From: Aldrovandia affinis
Lineage: Eukaryota; Chordata; Actinopteri; Notacanthiformes; Halosauridae
Direction: 5' to 3'
Length of the DNA: 64,000 nucleotides
Assembly (NCBI GenBank): GCA_029706075.1
Contig: JAINUG010000215.1
Span: 1,356,501 to 1,420,500 of the forward strand
A program made the translations under genes and the position numbers. This document shows, piece by piece, positions 23,956-35,088 of this stretch (position 1 is its first letter; each line of letters starts with the position of its first letter). Below the pieces are notes generated by a model. The model was not told where the DNA came from. It was given only the letters and a program-made list of their open reading frames with translations, and did no database searches.

Positions 23956-24296
23956 TTAGCTAACCTGAAGTCATAGTGTGGCAAACTGAAGTCCAATCAA
24001 AAGCCTGTAGCTTTGTCCATAAAAACATATGCTCTTCAAACCAATTCAGTGACCACTCGTGCCCCATGGATGGGGCATTGTCATCCTGGAATACACCACT
24101 CCCATCATGATAGAAATGCTTCACCATAGAATGAAGGTGATCACTCAGAATCGCTTTGTATTTATTGGTGTTTACCATGTCCTCTAAGGGGTTGAGTGGA
24201 CCTACACTATGCCAGGAAAATGCACCCAACACCACGACAAAGCTGCCAGAACTATTCATTTACTCAGATGTTTCCTTTATTTTGGCAATTACCTGT
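23956..24296 (-). mobile_element. Tc1-like deletion derivative, copy 3
   Basis: Minus strand: starts at 24296 with CAGGTAATTGCCAAAATAAA and crosses the same deletion junction as copies 1 and 2 into the transposase C-terminal region. A 99-residue open stretch includes GAFSWHSVGPLNPLEDMVN and FQDDNAP, the second catalytic-Asp block of Tc1 transposases. The right inverted repeat and N-terminus are missing. Confidence 0.8.
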
Positions 24297-25091
24297 CATT
24301 TCCTGCTTGCAGCCTTCAGGAGGGAGGTGAGGTAAGAATGAATAAGCACTTTTCACAAAATTGACACAGACTACAGAATGGTGTCCGAGACACAACGAGA
24401 CAGAGGAGCTGACATGACAAGTGCATTCCCAGCACGCCTTCCCCCCTGGGACAAAGTTTACAGGAGAGGAAGTCGCGCGCAGAAAGTGTGCTAGCCGAGA
24501 GGCAGTCCAGTCAGGGTCAGACACGGCACGTTGCGCGGTGTCACAAACGCCGCACCGGGGCGGAGAGGGGAGGAGCTGCCCCGGGGGGAGACCCCAGCGA
24601 CAGCGCGGCTCGTCTCTACGCGGCGCATTAACCGCGCGCCACGCTTGTCAAGATAAACGTCCCCCCGTGGCCGCTGACCCCGTGGTCGGGGTCTGAACCC
24701 TCTCCCGAGAGCCACCTCTATTCTTCCTGTCTCGCACGAGAGCGATGTGGGCGTGCTGCTAAAGGGTCACTGTAAACACTCCTCAGACACAGACCGCACT
24801 AACACATCACAATAATAAAATAACAATAATAATAACATTGCAATAAAAATGTTTTAAAAAAATGAGTAACCCGGCTGGCACAGTGTGCGAAATTAAGCCG
24901 TTAACCGGCAAAGATACCTAACTGTGGGGAGAAAAATGTCTTTGTTTATGCATGAGACAGAGGAATATATACTGGAGTTCCCGCATGGCTACTCAGAGGT
25001 TCCTGGCGCAGGCAACAGCACAGGGCATCATTATTGTGTCAGACAGACACTAAATACTCCTGCATTACAAAGGATCCCGGGAGAATGCAGA

Positions 25092-25093
<2 letters not shown>
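24297..25093. other. CpG-rich patch, no gene recognised
   Basis: 24470-24720 is rich in CG dinucleotides (GTCGCGCGCAG, GCGGCGCATTAACCGCGCGC), unlike the AT-rich surroundings. Such patches often mark promoters. No start codon with a convincing coding exon follows on either strand, so a regulatory role is only a possibility. Confidence 0.35.

Positions 25094-25123
<30 letters not shown>
25094..25123. repeat. (CA)n microsatellite
   Basis: About 15 CA units. Confidence 0.95.
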
Positions 25124-25126
<3 letters not shown>

Positions 25127-25645
25127 CCTACTCAGAGAGTCTGGATTATAGTCAGAGCAGCCTGCAAGAAAAAAAACAAAAAGCACGCATGCTCATACTC
25201 GCACATGCACACACAGCCCAGTGCCTTTCTATAAAAGAAAAGAGGCCAGCTCACATACCTTCTGTTTAGGACACTTCTTGCTTTCTTGCTTCTTTCCTGT
25301 TATCCCACACCATTTCTGGGTCCTGTTCAGTTCGACAGTCTCAGAATAGACCAAGACGAGAGGAGGAGCTGGGAGAGGAGAGAGAGAGAGGGAAAAAAAT
25401 CCTTACACGAATTAGCATTCCAAAAGGTAACATGTGACACTACTCCAACCAATAGCCAGTCTCCCTGAGCCTCTGGCACTCCCCCTTCCCCCACTAACAG
25501 CCCCCTCCCTCCTCTCTTGTTCTCCTATAGAATGGCCGTGTCAGGTCACTAGCACAGAAGGTCTATCATTGTCTCCATGGTAACACAGAGGGATTTAACC
25601 CTTTCTTGGAATTTTATGCCATCCGCCTTCAAACTGGAATGTTGC
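25124..25645. other. No gene seen
   Basis: Pyrimidine-rich stretch near 25480-25530; otherwise unassigned. Confidence 0.4.
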
Positions 25646-27560
25646 CTTGCAGAGGCAGTGTGTGGCAGTGTGAGAGGCAGTGTGAGAGGTAGCGTGAGGC
25701 AGTGTGTTGCCTTGCAGAGGCAGTGTGAGAGGCAGTGTGAGGCAGTGTGGGGCAGTGAGAGACAGTGTGAGAGGCAGCGTGAGGCAGTGTGGGGCAGTGT
25801 GAGAGGCAGTGTGGGGCAGTGTGTGGGGCAGTGTGGGGCAGTGAGAGACAGTGTGAGAGGCAGCGTGAGGCAGTGTGGGGCAGTGTGAGAGGCAGTGTGA
25901 GGCAGTGTGTGGGGCAGTGTGGGGCAGTGTGGGGCAGTGTGGGGCAGTGTGTGGGGCAGTGTGTGAGGCAGTGTGTGGGGCAGTGTGGGGGCAGTGTGTG
26001 GGGCAGTGTGTGAGGCAGTGTGGGGCAGTGTGTGGCAGTGTGTGGGGCAGTGTGAGGCAGTGTGGGGCAGTGTGTGGGGCAGTGTGGGGCAGTGTGTGGG
26101 GCAGTGTGAGGCAGTGAGAGGCAGTGTGGGGCAGTGTGTGGGGCAGTGTGTGGGGCAGTGTGTGAGGCAGTGTGAGGCAGTGTGGGGCAGTGTGAGGCAG
26201 TGTGGGGCAGTGTGAGGGGCAGTGTGGGGCAGTGTGTGAGGCAGTGTGGGGCAGTGTGGGGCAGTGTGGGGCAGTGTGGGGCAGTGTGAGGGGCAGTGTG
26301 GGGCAGTGTGTGAGGCAGTATGAGGCAGTGTGAGGCAGTGTGTGGGGCAGTGTGGGGCAGTGTGAGAGGCAGTGTGAGAGGCAGTGTGGGGCAGTGTGAG
26401 AGGCAGTGTGGGGCAGTGTGAGAGGCAGTGTGAGAGGCAGTGTGGGGCAGTGTGAGAGGCAGTGTGGGGCAGTGTGAGAGGCAGTGTGAGGCAGTATGAG
26501 GCAGTGTGAGGCAGTGTGGGGCAGTGAGGGGCAGTGTGGGGCAGTGTGTGAGGCAGTGTGGGGCAGTGTGGGGCAGTGTGGGGCAGTGTGGGGCAGTGTG
26601 AGGGGCAGTGTGGGGCAGTGTGTGAGGCAGTATGAGGCAGTGTGAGGCAGTGTGGGGCAGTGTGGGGCAGTGTGAGAGGCAGTGTGGGGCAGTGAGAGGC
26701 AGTGTGGGGCAGTGTGAGAGGCAGTGTGGGGCAGTGTGAGGGGCAGTGAGAGGCAGTGTGGGGCAGTGGGGCAGTGTGTGAGGCAGTATGAGGCAGTGTG
26801 AGGCAGTGTGGGGCAGTGTGGGCAGTGTGGGGCAGTGTGGGGCAGTGTGAGGCAGTGAGAGGCAGTGTGGGGCAGTGTGGGGGCAGTGTGGGGCAGTGAG
26901 AGGCAGTGTGGGGCAGTGAGGCAGTATGAGGCAGTGTGAGGCAGTGAGAGGCAGTGTGGAGGCAGTGTGAGAGGCAGTGTGGGGCAGTGAGAGGCAGTGA
27001 GAGGCAGTGTGAGGCAGTGTGAGAGGCAGTGTGTGAGGCAGGCAGTGTGGGGCAGTGTGGAGGCAGTGAGAGGCAGTGTGAGGCAGTGTGGAGGCAGTGT
27101 GAGGCAGTATGAGGCAGTGTGGGGCAGTGTGAGAGGCAGTGTGAGAGGCAGTGTGGGGCAGTGAGAGGCAGTGTGAGGCAGTGTGGAGAGGCAGTGTGGG
27201 GCAGTGTGAGAGGCAGTGTGAGGCAGTGTGAGGCAGTGTGAGGCAGTGTGAGGCAGTGTGAGAGGCAGTGTGAGAGGCAGTGTGAGGCAGTGTGAGGCAG
27301 TGTGAGGCAGTGTGAGAGGCAGTGTGAGGCAGTGTGGAGGCAGTGTGTGAGGCAGTGTGGGGCAGTGTGTGAGGCAGTGTGAGGCAGTGTGGGGCAGTGT
27401 GTGAGGCAGTGTGAGGCAGTGTGGGGCAGTGTGTGGGCAGTGTGTGTGAGGCAGTGGGGCAGGGAGAGAGGCAGTGTGGGGCAGTGTGAGAGGCAGTGTG
27501 AGAGAGGCAGTGTGGGGCAGTGTGAGAGGCAGTGTGGGGCAGTGTGGGGCAGGGGGCGGG
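25646..27560. repeat. 1.9-kb G-rich minisatellite, GGCAGTGTGRG unit
   Basis: About 170-180 tandem units built on GGCAGTGTG plus 1-3 bases, mostly 10- and 12-bp forms mixed irregularly. The left edge has a few diverged units with GTTGCCTTGCAGAG. One strand has almost no T-to-C balance: G runs of four separated by CAGTGT recur (for example 25911-25956), fitting the G-quadruplex pattern. The repeat lacks stops on the minus strand, giving a spurious 686-codon His/Thr/Ala/Pro/Cys frame. Confidence 0.95.
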
Positions 27561-28369
27561 GGGCGGTAGTGCTGAAATCCCTCCTGGGAATATTTGAGGA
27601 TATATAGCTTTGATCTCTTTAGAATAATAATGAACTGAATTACATATATGCATCCCCTCCTCCCCCCACTCTAATAAGAAACCAAACAAAACTTCCTAAA
27701 ATCTTTTTGAAATTTCCATTGTGTTATGATAATGATTATGTAAATGAGAACTGCTACAGGAGGTGCTGACAGGGGACTCCTTCACTGAGGTCACAGCCCC
27801 TCAGGGCTACTCATGTCCTCAAGGCAAGTCCTATGCATACAGCATCCTCATTAACTTTAAAAAAACATGCTTCACAATAAGATGAGGGAGATGCAATCAG
27901 GACGAGAACACCTTGCCAGCTTCAGCAGCCCTCTGCAGGCTCACCTACACGCCTGCCCCTGGGCTCACCCATTCTTTAATGTGTCCTGGCCTCCAGAGAA
28001 GTACAATGTTATGAGTTATATTGGGCAAGTCACCCTGAACAAGAACACCTGCCAAATAAATACATAGAGATTGACAAATAGATCTGGATAACAGGTGGGG
28101 TTCAGCTTAACACAACCCCATATTGTGCTTGATCTGAATGTGATTTCTTTAGACAATGCGTGGTGGATGGAATATGTAGAATATGCATTGTGCATGGAAT
28201 TTGATGTATGGCAAAACTGCCTATCTGTTCAGCACCACCATCATCAAAATAGTGATGAGGCAGGGGGCTGCCAAATGTCTTGTCTTGCTGAAACACTGGT
28301 GTTCAGTGTAGCTTATTGAATCCTGACCATGCTGACTGTGGCCGGCCACAGTGAACATTTCCATGGTCA
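27561..28369. other. No gene seen
   Basis: Unassigned sequence with no convincing exon. Confidence 0.45.
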
Positions 28370-28385
28370 GGATATGCATAATTGG

Positions 28386-28705
28386 GGGCCTCCCGCGTCG
28401 TCTAGTGGTTTCAACGTCCAACGCTGGCCACGGCGACCGGGGTTCGATTCCCGGGGGTGGCAATTGGCTGTCCGCCCCAGGGAGCGAGGAGGGAAGCCGA
28501 CAAGACGTTCACTGCGCACAGGAGTGGCTCTGGGGTGCCGGAGTTACGGTCGTTGGCTTGGCGAGTGCTGTCTCAGAGGAGACGATACTTCGCCTTCGTG
28601 GAACTATGAGGGAGGGATTGACCTGAAAATAATTGGTATAATTGGCTACCAAATTGGGAGAAAAACGGGAGAAAATCGGAAACAAAATGTAATTACAAAA
28701 AAAAA
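28386..28705 (+). mobile_element. tRNA(Glu)-like-headed SINE, shared-body family, copy C
   Basis: Flanked by a perfect 16-bp duplication GGATATGCATAATTGG (28370-28385 and 28706-28721). The head GTCGTCTAGTGGTTTCAACG followed by GGGGTTCGATTCCCGGG resembles tRNA-Glu in both promoter boxes. The body GGCAATTGGCTGTCCGCCCC and tail GTATAATTGGCTACCAAATT are shared with copies A, B, D and E, although the head differs. The perfect duplication suggests a recent insertion. Confidence 0.9.
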
Positions 28706-28721
28706 GGATATGCATAATTGG

Positions 28722-30090
28722 CCGCAGTGTTTCCCAGGGAGGGAGGGGTGCTGTAGGCAGGGCTGTCCCTGTCTCCTCACCAGGCAAGAATGATACGTGG
28801 CCAATCAGGCACCTGCAGTTGGACTGCTCCAACTGCGCATGGAGTGTACACTGACAAAATCCCTGCACTGGTCCCTTGTGTTTTTCACTATTTGTGTGTG
28901 TTTGAATCGCAAAAATGATGGCTGTTTCAAGCACAATTGATTTCCCTTTTCATGATCATAATTATTGCTTTCCCCTATTACAATTATCCTTTTGTGACAA
29001 TGCCTACTGATACAACCGATAAGAATGGGAATTCAATCTAAGTATACCGTACAGTAGTGTGTGGAAAAATGTGTCCTCATGAATAAATTCCATCCCCTGT
29101 TGCTAGGAGACCAATATTTGTGAAACAAAATATAGCAATAGCCATGTTTGAGGAAACATGGGCATTAACATATTTTTTCACTTAGAAAATCTCACAGAAA
29201 TCACAGTCAGGTAAACAAAAAGGTGAGATTGACCTTATTTCACAATATCTTATTTTTGTGTAAATACCCTCCCACCCACCCACCCACCGCACAAATAACT
29301 AGAAGCCTGTCGCTAGCTCTACCTGTCCCACTTCATCAGAGAATACTGTGGCAAAACTGCAGGCTGATTTGAATTTATCAGGCCTCTGACTCATTTCATA
29401 AGTGACCCAAATATGAATGACTTGTTTCTCAGTGCTGACTCCAGGTAATAAAATTGGTTTAGGAAATGAAACAGTATTTTGTAGCATGCAAAAACAGGCT
29501 GTGTGCGTAATTGCCTAGGACTCACAGGTGCGTTTCCCCGGTAATGAGATAATTAAAGAGGTCAGAGAATGGCAGGGGGATTTGAAGGAAGTGATTGTGC
29601 CACTTTTCTTCCCTGATAATAAGTTCCTCATGCCTCTCCCATGTGTGGGAGGGACAGCAGTTATAATTAGAGGTGGGCTAGCTCACCGGAGTGCAGGGTG
29701 GCGGGCTGGAATGTGTGCTGTTTTCCATAGGAACGCCTTCTTGTGCGAGGGAAACTTTTCCTATTGCCATACAGTAGCAGTGCCAAAGATACGCAAGAAC
29801 CATCAGTCTTTGGGAAACGTCTGTTTTCACATACTGTCAAAGAGCAAGGCAAAGGGCCCTAGGGTGGCTCATCCTGCAAAACCACTGTCTCTCAGTACAG
29901 TGATGTGCCCCACGGTCAGAGTGAAAAGTGAAGTGGAAGCTGGCTCGCATATTGGTGGACCACGTCCTAGTGTGTGCTCTCCAAAAATGACATAAGACAT
30001 TGTTGCAATGGGTCCGGCCTGCAGTTATGATCAGGTATGCCACACTTTATTGTTATTTCTATTTCTACAAATTGTATTAAAAAGTGCAAG
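28722..30090. other. No gene seen
   Basis: Unassigned. A small (CCCA)n run lies at 29270-29287. A 155-codon frame at 29528-29995 has no domain, no splice-site support and an overlapping opposite-strand frame, so it is not called. Confidence 0.45.
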
Positions 30091-30457
30091 AAGGGGGCCC
30101 TGGGTAGCATAACGGTCAAGGCATCTGCCTGGGATGCAAGTTGCCTACTGCAACTGTGGTTCGAAACCCGGCTGCGGCAGTCCAGCCCTGGCTGGGAGGC
30201 CCGATTTGGGGCGGCGATTGGCTGTCCGCCCCAGGGGCAGAGGGGAGGGTGAGCCGCCACGAGCTCGCCGAGAAGCGCAGAGGGTGTCTCTAGAAAGTAG
30301 GTGGCTGAGTTCCGTCTTGGAGGAGGCCTTGGGGAATTAGCTTGCCCTGTAGTGACGGGTGGTGGGTTCGTGGGGGAGGGTGAATCGAAAGAAAAAGAGA
30401 GTATAACTGGCTACCAAATTGGGAGAAAAACAGGGAAAACAATTTTTTTTTAAACAA
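30091..30457 (+). mobile_element. tRNA-headed SINE, shared-body family, copy D
   Basis: The head GGGTAGCATAACGGTCAAGG and the B box GGTTCGAAACC differ from copies A-C. The body GGCGATTGGCTGTCCGCCCC and GGGAGGGTGAGCCGCCACGA and the tail GTATAACTGGCTACCAAATT are shared. The flanks ATTAAAAAGTGCAA and ATTAAATAAGTGCAA are a probable target duplication. Confidence 0.85.
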
Positions 30458-30469
30458 TTAAATAAGTGC

Positions 30470-31900
30470 AAAACAAAATACAAAACTCGCAAAGACTTCA
30501 TCAGGTAGTCCCATGTGGGCCTCTCCAAACACTTTACGGGAGTGGTCCCAAGCAATCTCTGCTGTTGGTGGAATTAGATCAGCGTAAGAGCCCAGACTGA
30601 ACATGTACCTTTCATGACAATCCCCTCTGAGATGGGAGGAATTACTTTACAGCCACATGACTGCACATGTTTTTTATTATTATTTTCTATTATTATTATT
30701 ATTATTTGTATTTTTTTAATGTCTTTTTATGTATTTTTTGATGAGTGTATGTTTTGGTTATGTTAAAAGTCATTATCATGTCATTCTATGTTTGTCTCTG
30801 TCAATTGTAAACAGAGAAATGCCCCAAAATAATTATTTACAAAAAAAAAGTATCAGTATCTAAGATAGTGCGGTAGCTTGTCTGACTGTGCTTCCCAGCC
30901 CTGGCAGTGGTGATTAATACTGGATGCAATCATGTAACACATTTTTTCTCTCAATTATGTTCCTATGATAAAACAAAGCCGGTTAACTATATTTGCATGT
31001 ACATTAAGCATACTGAACTGGAGATGTATGGCATAAATCATGGCCATCATATGATTTACAGTACAGTTAAGGGACAGACGCTAATGGGTATCACAGTGTT
31101 TATGGTCATCGTTATTGTTCTCCTGTTTAAGTCCATGTCAGCTCTCAGAGAGAAGCAGAGGATGTTAGGATGTGATGACAGGTCATGACTATTTGGTTCA
31201 AACGGTTCCTGACCAGCTGGAAGCCAAAGCCATTTTTTTTAAAAACTGTCCTCCAACCCCAGATTCCCGGGGCTGAATTTATAGCTTCCTGTTTTCAGCA
31301 CATCTGTACTGATACAAGACTACTGCCTGATTCAGTCCCACCAATGAGCCACCACTTAACTGTCCCCTTCAAATGCACTCCAGGCGGTCTTGAAACCAGG
31401 GCTATCAGGCATGAGGAGATGTTATTTGTCAAGAGGCAGGACAATTAAGTTGATGGTGTTATTTCAAGATGGAGTATTATCGTTAGTGAGGGTCATTGGT
31501 CAGAAAACTAAAACTTAACTGGCTATATTTCTTCTAGTGGAGAGAGGTCTGCGGCTGCACTGTACCAGCATTTTGCCTTCTCTCCGTTAGACCTCCTGAA
31601 ATGGTGTGAACACAGCTGTTTACCAAATCAGCACCTTCGTAAGAACAGTTGCAAAATTTGTGCAAAAAGCACAGAAGTATTCATTTTTATTTCATCATTT
31701 GCAGAACAAATCACTATGTGCTTTCCCATATTATTATTCACCCTTTGTAACAATGCCTTTAACAATGGGAATTCACATTCAACTATTGCCTGTAAAAACA
31801 ATACATTCCATTTCCTGTTGCTATTAGACCAACATTTGTGAAACACCACTCAACATTACATGCACATTAGCCCATATTTGTGTGTGTGTGTGGGGGTGTT
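30470..31900. other. No gene seen; ATT repeats
   Basis: ATT/TTA simple repeats occur at 30670-30710. The remainder is unassigned. Confidence 0.45.
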
Positions 31901-31904
31901 GACT

Positions 31905-32160
31905 TGGAATGGGCTGCAGCCCACTGCCCTGCCTCTGCGTGAAAGTTGCAGGAATTGAGCCGCACAGCTGGGGCACTGTCCTCTGCACAAAGCACGAGCG
32001 CCCCTGCGCTGTATGTGGTGGAGACCCTGGAGGGGATGTCATTCGGATGGGACATCACTGTGTGCAGGATCCCATGGCATCTGCAAAATGTAGGAGTCGC
32101 TACCTATGAGCAATTCCTTACCTGTGGAATCACCCCCCACTCCCAATTGGCATTGTGGTG
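31905..32160 (+). repeat. Possible SINE-type repeat
   Basis: GATGTCATTCGGATGGGACA followed by GATCCCATGGCATCTG resembles a widespread fish interspersed repeat known to me by pattern. Boundaries and family are unproven. Confidence 0.3.
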
Positions 32161-32190
32161 AAGGTTCTGGTACAGAATTACTGTGTGCCG

Positions 32191-32421
32191 TTACACATTA
32201 CATTACATTACAGGCATTTAGCAGACACTCTTATCCAGAGCAACTTACACAGTTTCGCATTTCTTTACATACAATCCATTTATACAGCTGGATATTTACT
32301 GAAACAATTCAGGTTAAGTACCTTGCTCAAGGGTACAACGGCAGTGCCCCCACCTGGGATCGAACCTGCAACCTTTGCGTTACAAGCCCAGTTCCTTAAC
32401 CATTATGCTAACATTGCCGCC
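32191..32421 (-). mobile_element. V-SINE-like element, full length
   Basis: Minus strand: the head GGCGGCAATGTTAGCATAAT and B box GGTTCGATCCC, the central CCTTGAGCAAGGTACTTAAC, and the tail GGATAAGAGTGTCTGCTAAA ending in TGTAATG repeats. It closely matches the copy at 9932-10157. Confidence 0.85.
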
Positions 32422-32540
32422 CATAGTGTACACGATGACACAAACTATCTCCCTCAAAGAAAAAAGATTAAAGAATCTTGGCTGTGTATACATACAAATT
32501 GTGATTATAATTTCATTAATCAAACTATATGAAATTGCCT

Positions 32541-32705
32541 TTCAATTTTAACTCATCTGCTGTGTGGTGAGGGATCCCGCACAAAGTGTGGCATCACTAA
32601 GAAGGGTGCTATCCATTGAGCTGAGACATTCCCCCCGTTCACCCACACATTGGAAAGCAACTTGAGATTCTTTGGAGGGAATGAAAGGTGCTATATAAAT
32701 ACATA
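32541..32705 (+). repeat. Possible SINE tail fragment
   Basis: GCAACTTGAGATTCTTTGGA and GGTGCTATATAAAT match the end of a common fish short interspersed repeat. The 5' part is uncertain. Confidence 0.45.
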
Positions 32706-33077
32706 AAAGGCCACACTGAAAAGTGGACACACTGAACCGACACAGTATTAATCAGACGTGGTGGTTTCTTGAGTATTTGGGTTTTGCTTCAAACACTATT
32801 TAATGCATCGGAAATGATTGTTGTGAATGTGAGGAAAGAGAAAGAGCAGGATCTGTCCCTGTGTAACTTAAAATCCCTAATTACACCACTCAGTATGAAT
32901 GATGGAAATTTCTGCTACTAGGATAAAAATCCTCTCGTGGACTAAACTAAGGACCCACCCCTGAAGTCACATTAGCCACACTATTCTATTCTAAAAACGC
33001 TATAACGTTTTTCAACCACGGCATTGCACGGTAACCATCCGTATCCGTAACTATCTAACTAATGTACACTGTATATA

Positions 33078-34213
33078 CACTCAGTGGCCACTTTATTAGG
33101 TACACATGTACACCTGCTCATTAATGCAATGATCTAATTATGTAGCAGCAATGCAGAAATGGTCAAGAGGTTCAGTTGTTGTTCAGACCAAAATAAATAT
33201 GATCTAAGTGACTTTGACCATGGAATGATTGTTGGTGCCAGACAGGGTGATATGAGAATCTCAGAAACTGCTGATCTCATGGGATTTTCATGCACAACAG
33301 TCTCTAGAGTTTTCAGAGAATGGTGCGAAAAACAAAAACATCCAGTGAGCGGCAGTTCTGTGGGCGAAGACACCTTGTTAATGAGAGAGGTCAGAGGAGT
33401 ATGGCCAGATTGGTTCAAGCTGACAGGAAGGCGACAGTAACTCAAATAACCACACGTTACAACAGTGGTATGCAGAAGAGCATCTCTGAATGCACAACAA
33501 GTTGAACCTTTAAGTGGATGGGCTACAGCAGCAGAAGACCACACCGGGTTCCACTCCTGTCAGCTACGAACAGGAAAGTGAGGCTACATTGGGCACAGGC
33601 GCACCAAAACTGGACAGTTGAAGATTAGAAAAACGTTGCCTGGTCTGTCGAATCACGATTTCTGCTGATGGTAGGGTCAGAATTTGGCATAAACAGCATT
33701 AATCATTGCATCCATCCTGCCTTGTGTCAACGGTTCAGGCTGGTGGTGGTGGTGTAATGGTGTGGGGAATGTTTTCTGGCACACATTAGGCCCCTTAATA
33801 CCAAATTGAGCATCGTTTAAATGCCACAGCCTACCTGAATCTTGTTGCTGACTATGTGCATCCCTTTATGGCCACAGTCTACCCATCTTCTTATGGCTAC
33901 TTCCAGCAGGATAATGCGCCATGTCACAAAGCACATGTCAACTCAAATTGGTTCCACAAACATGACAATGAGTTCAGTGTATTCCAATGGCCTCCACAGT
34001 CACCAGATCTCAGTCCAATAGAGCACCTTTGGGATGTAGTGGAACAGGAGATTCACAGAATGTGCAGCCGACAAAATCTTCAGCAACTGCGTGATGCTAT
34101 CATGTAAACATGGACCAGAATCTCTGAGGAATGTTTCCAGCACCTTGTTGAATCCATGCCATGAAAAATTCAGGCTGTTCAAAAGGTGTACCTAATAAAG
34201 TGGCCAGTGAGTG
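33078..34213 (+). mobile_element. Tc1-like transposon, nearly complete but inactive
   Basis: Inverted repeats CACTCAGTGGCCACTTTATT and AATAAAGTGGCCAGTGAGTG lie at the two ends, with TA on each side (33076-33077, 34214-34215). The coding region is in order but in several frames: an N-terminal helix-turn-helix part (DLSDFDHGMIVGARQGDMRI, 33195-33430), then RRHLVNERGQRSMARLVQAD in another frame, and finally FQQDNAPCHKAHVN and SPDLSPIEHLWD (33856-34107), carrying the second Asp and third acidic residue of the DDE/D triad. Frameshifts and stops, at least four in all, prevent function. Confidence 0.9.
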
Positions 34214-34370
34214 TATATTGGCAAGTTTCCCCACGGGGACAAATAAAGTATATCGTATCGTATTGCATATTTATTATTTGGCATTGGTCCTCCAATTAAT
34301 TGCAATTTACCAAGATCACACTTCCCAGTACAATTTCCACTTACACATTGACACTGTCCAGTTCAGATCC

Positions 34371-34678
34371 TTTTATTTCAAATGTCTGGGTTTAACTCGA
34401 GCATCGGAATGCATCGAAGTGATTTCTATCTTTCTAAAAATCTATTGATGTGACAAATGAAAATGTTGTACTATAAAAATGTAGTCTAATTGCATTAATA
34501 AAAATGAAAATGACAATACTATACTTTTATTTCAAATGTCTGGGTTTAACTTGAGCATCAGAATGCATCGAAGTGATTTCTATATCTTTCTAAAAATCTA
34601 TTGATGTGACAAATGAAAATGTTGTACTATAAAAATGTAGTCTAATTGCATTAATAAAAATGAAAATGACAATACTAT
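34371..34678. repeat. 154-bp tandem duplication inside the copy-2 element
   Basis: TTTTATTTCAAATGTCTGGG begins at 34371 and again at 34525. The two units are nearly identical, so the duplication is later than the insertion of the element. The sister element at 13 kb has a single unit. Confidence 0.9.
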
Positions 34679-35088
34679 ACTTTAGTCCTTTAAAAGAAAA
34701 CGTGTTTATTTCAGTTTTTGTAACACAAACCTAACTCCTAGAATCATGCAAACTTGACAATAATGCCAAACTCTATATAATACTCTTTGAATAACACCAA
34801 TAATCGGAGTGAAGCTGAAAAAAAAACATGGCGGTTGTGTCTGAGCCAGACTGAGATTTAGTGGGATTATTCTGTGACGACTGCGCTTGACCAATCAATG
34901 GTCTACAATACTGCTAGCTTCACCCTTAGGTTCCTGTTTGGCTCGCTAGTTCCTAAACAGAGCAGTAGCTAAATTCAGCACGGGTACATAGGTTCAGTAC
35001 AGTTCGCTTGGCGGTGGAAAAAGCTACAAAACCCGGGAGCACAGATTGGTTAACGTGCTGTACTGTGCGTTGGAAAAGCGCCATTATA

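Larger units (their letters stand above)
33001..35088. mobile_element. 2.2-kb non-coding DNA element family, copy 2
   Basis: The left end TAACGTTTTTCAACCACGGC is decayed. The right part (34371-35075) is very close to 13263-13800, including ACATGGCGGTTGTGTCTGAG and GTTTGGCTCGCTAG. The right end GTGCGTTGGAAAAGCGCCA is followed by TTA. A Tc1 element (33078-34213) sits in the left part and 154 bp are tandemly duplicated near 34371. Confidence 0.7.

Noticed and set aside
25629-27689. A 686-codon open frame on the minus strand rich in His, Thr, Ala, Pro and Cys
   Set aside because: It lies entirely on the minisatellite, whose unit lacks stop codons in reverse. The protein is a translated repeat with no domain, and the plus strand also has long open frames.
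28386-28460. Possible tRNA-Glu gene
   Set aside because: Promoter boxes resemble tRNA-Glu, but the cloverleaf does not close and the sequence continues into a SINE body flanked by a 16-bp duplication.
29528-29995. A 155-codon plus-strand frame
   Set aside because: No domain, no upstream promoter or splice signals, and opposite-strand frames overlap it.
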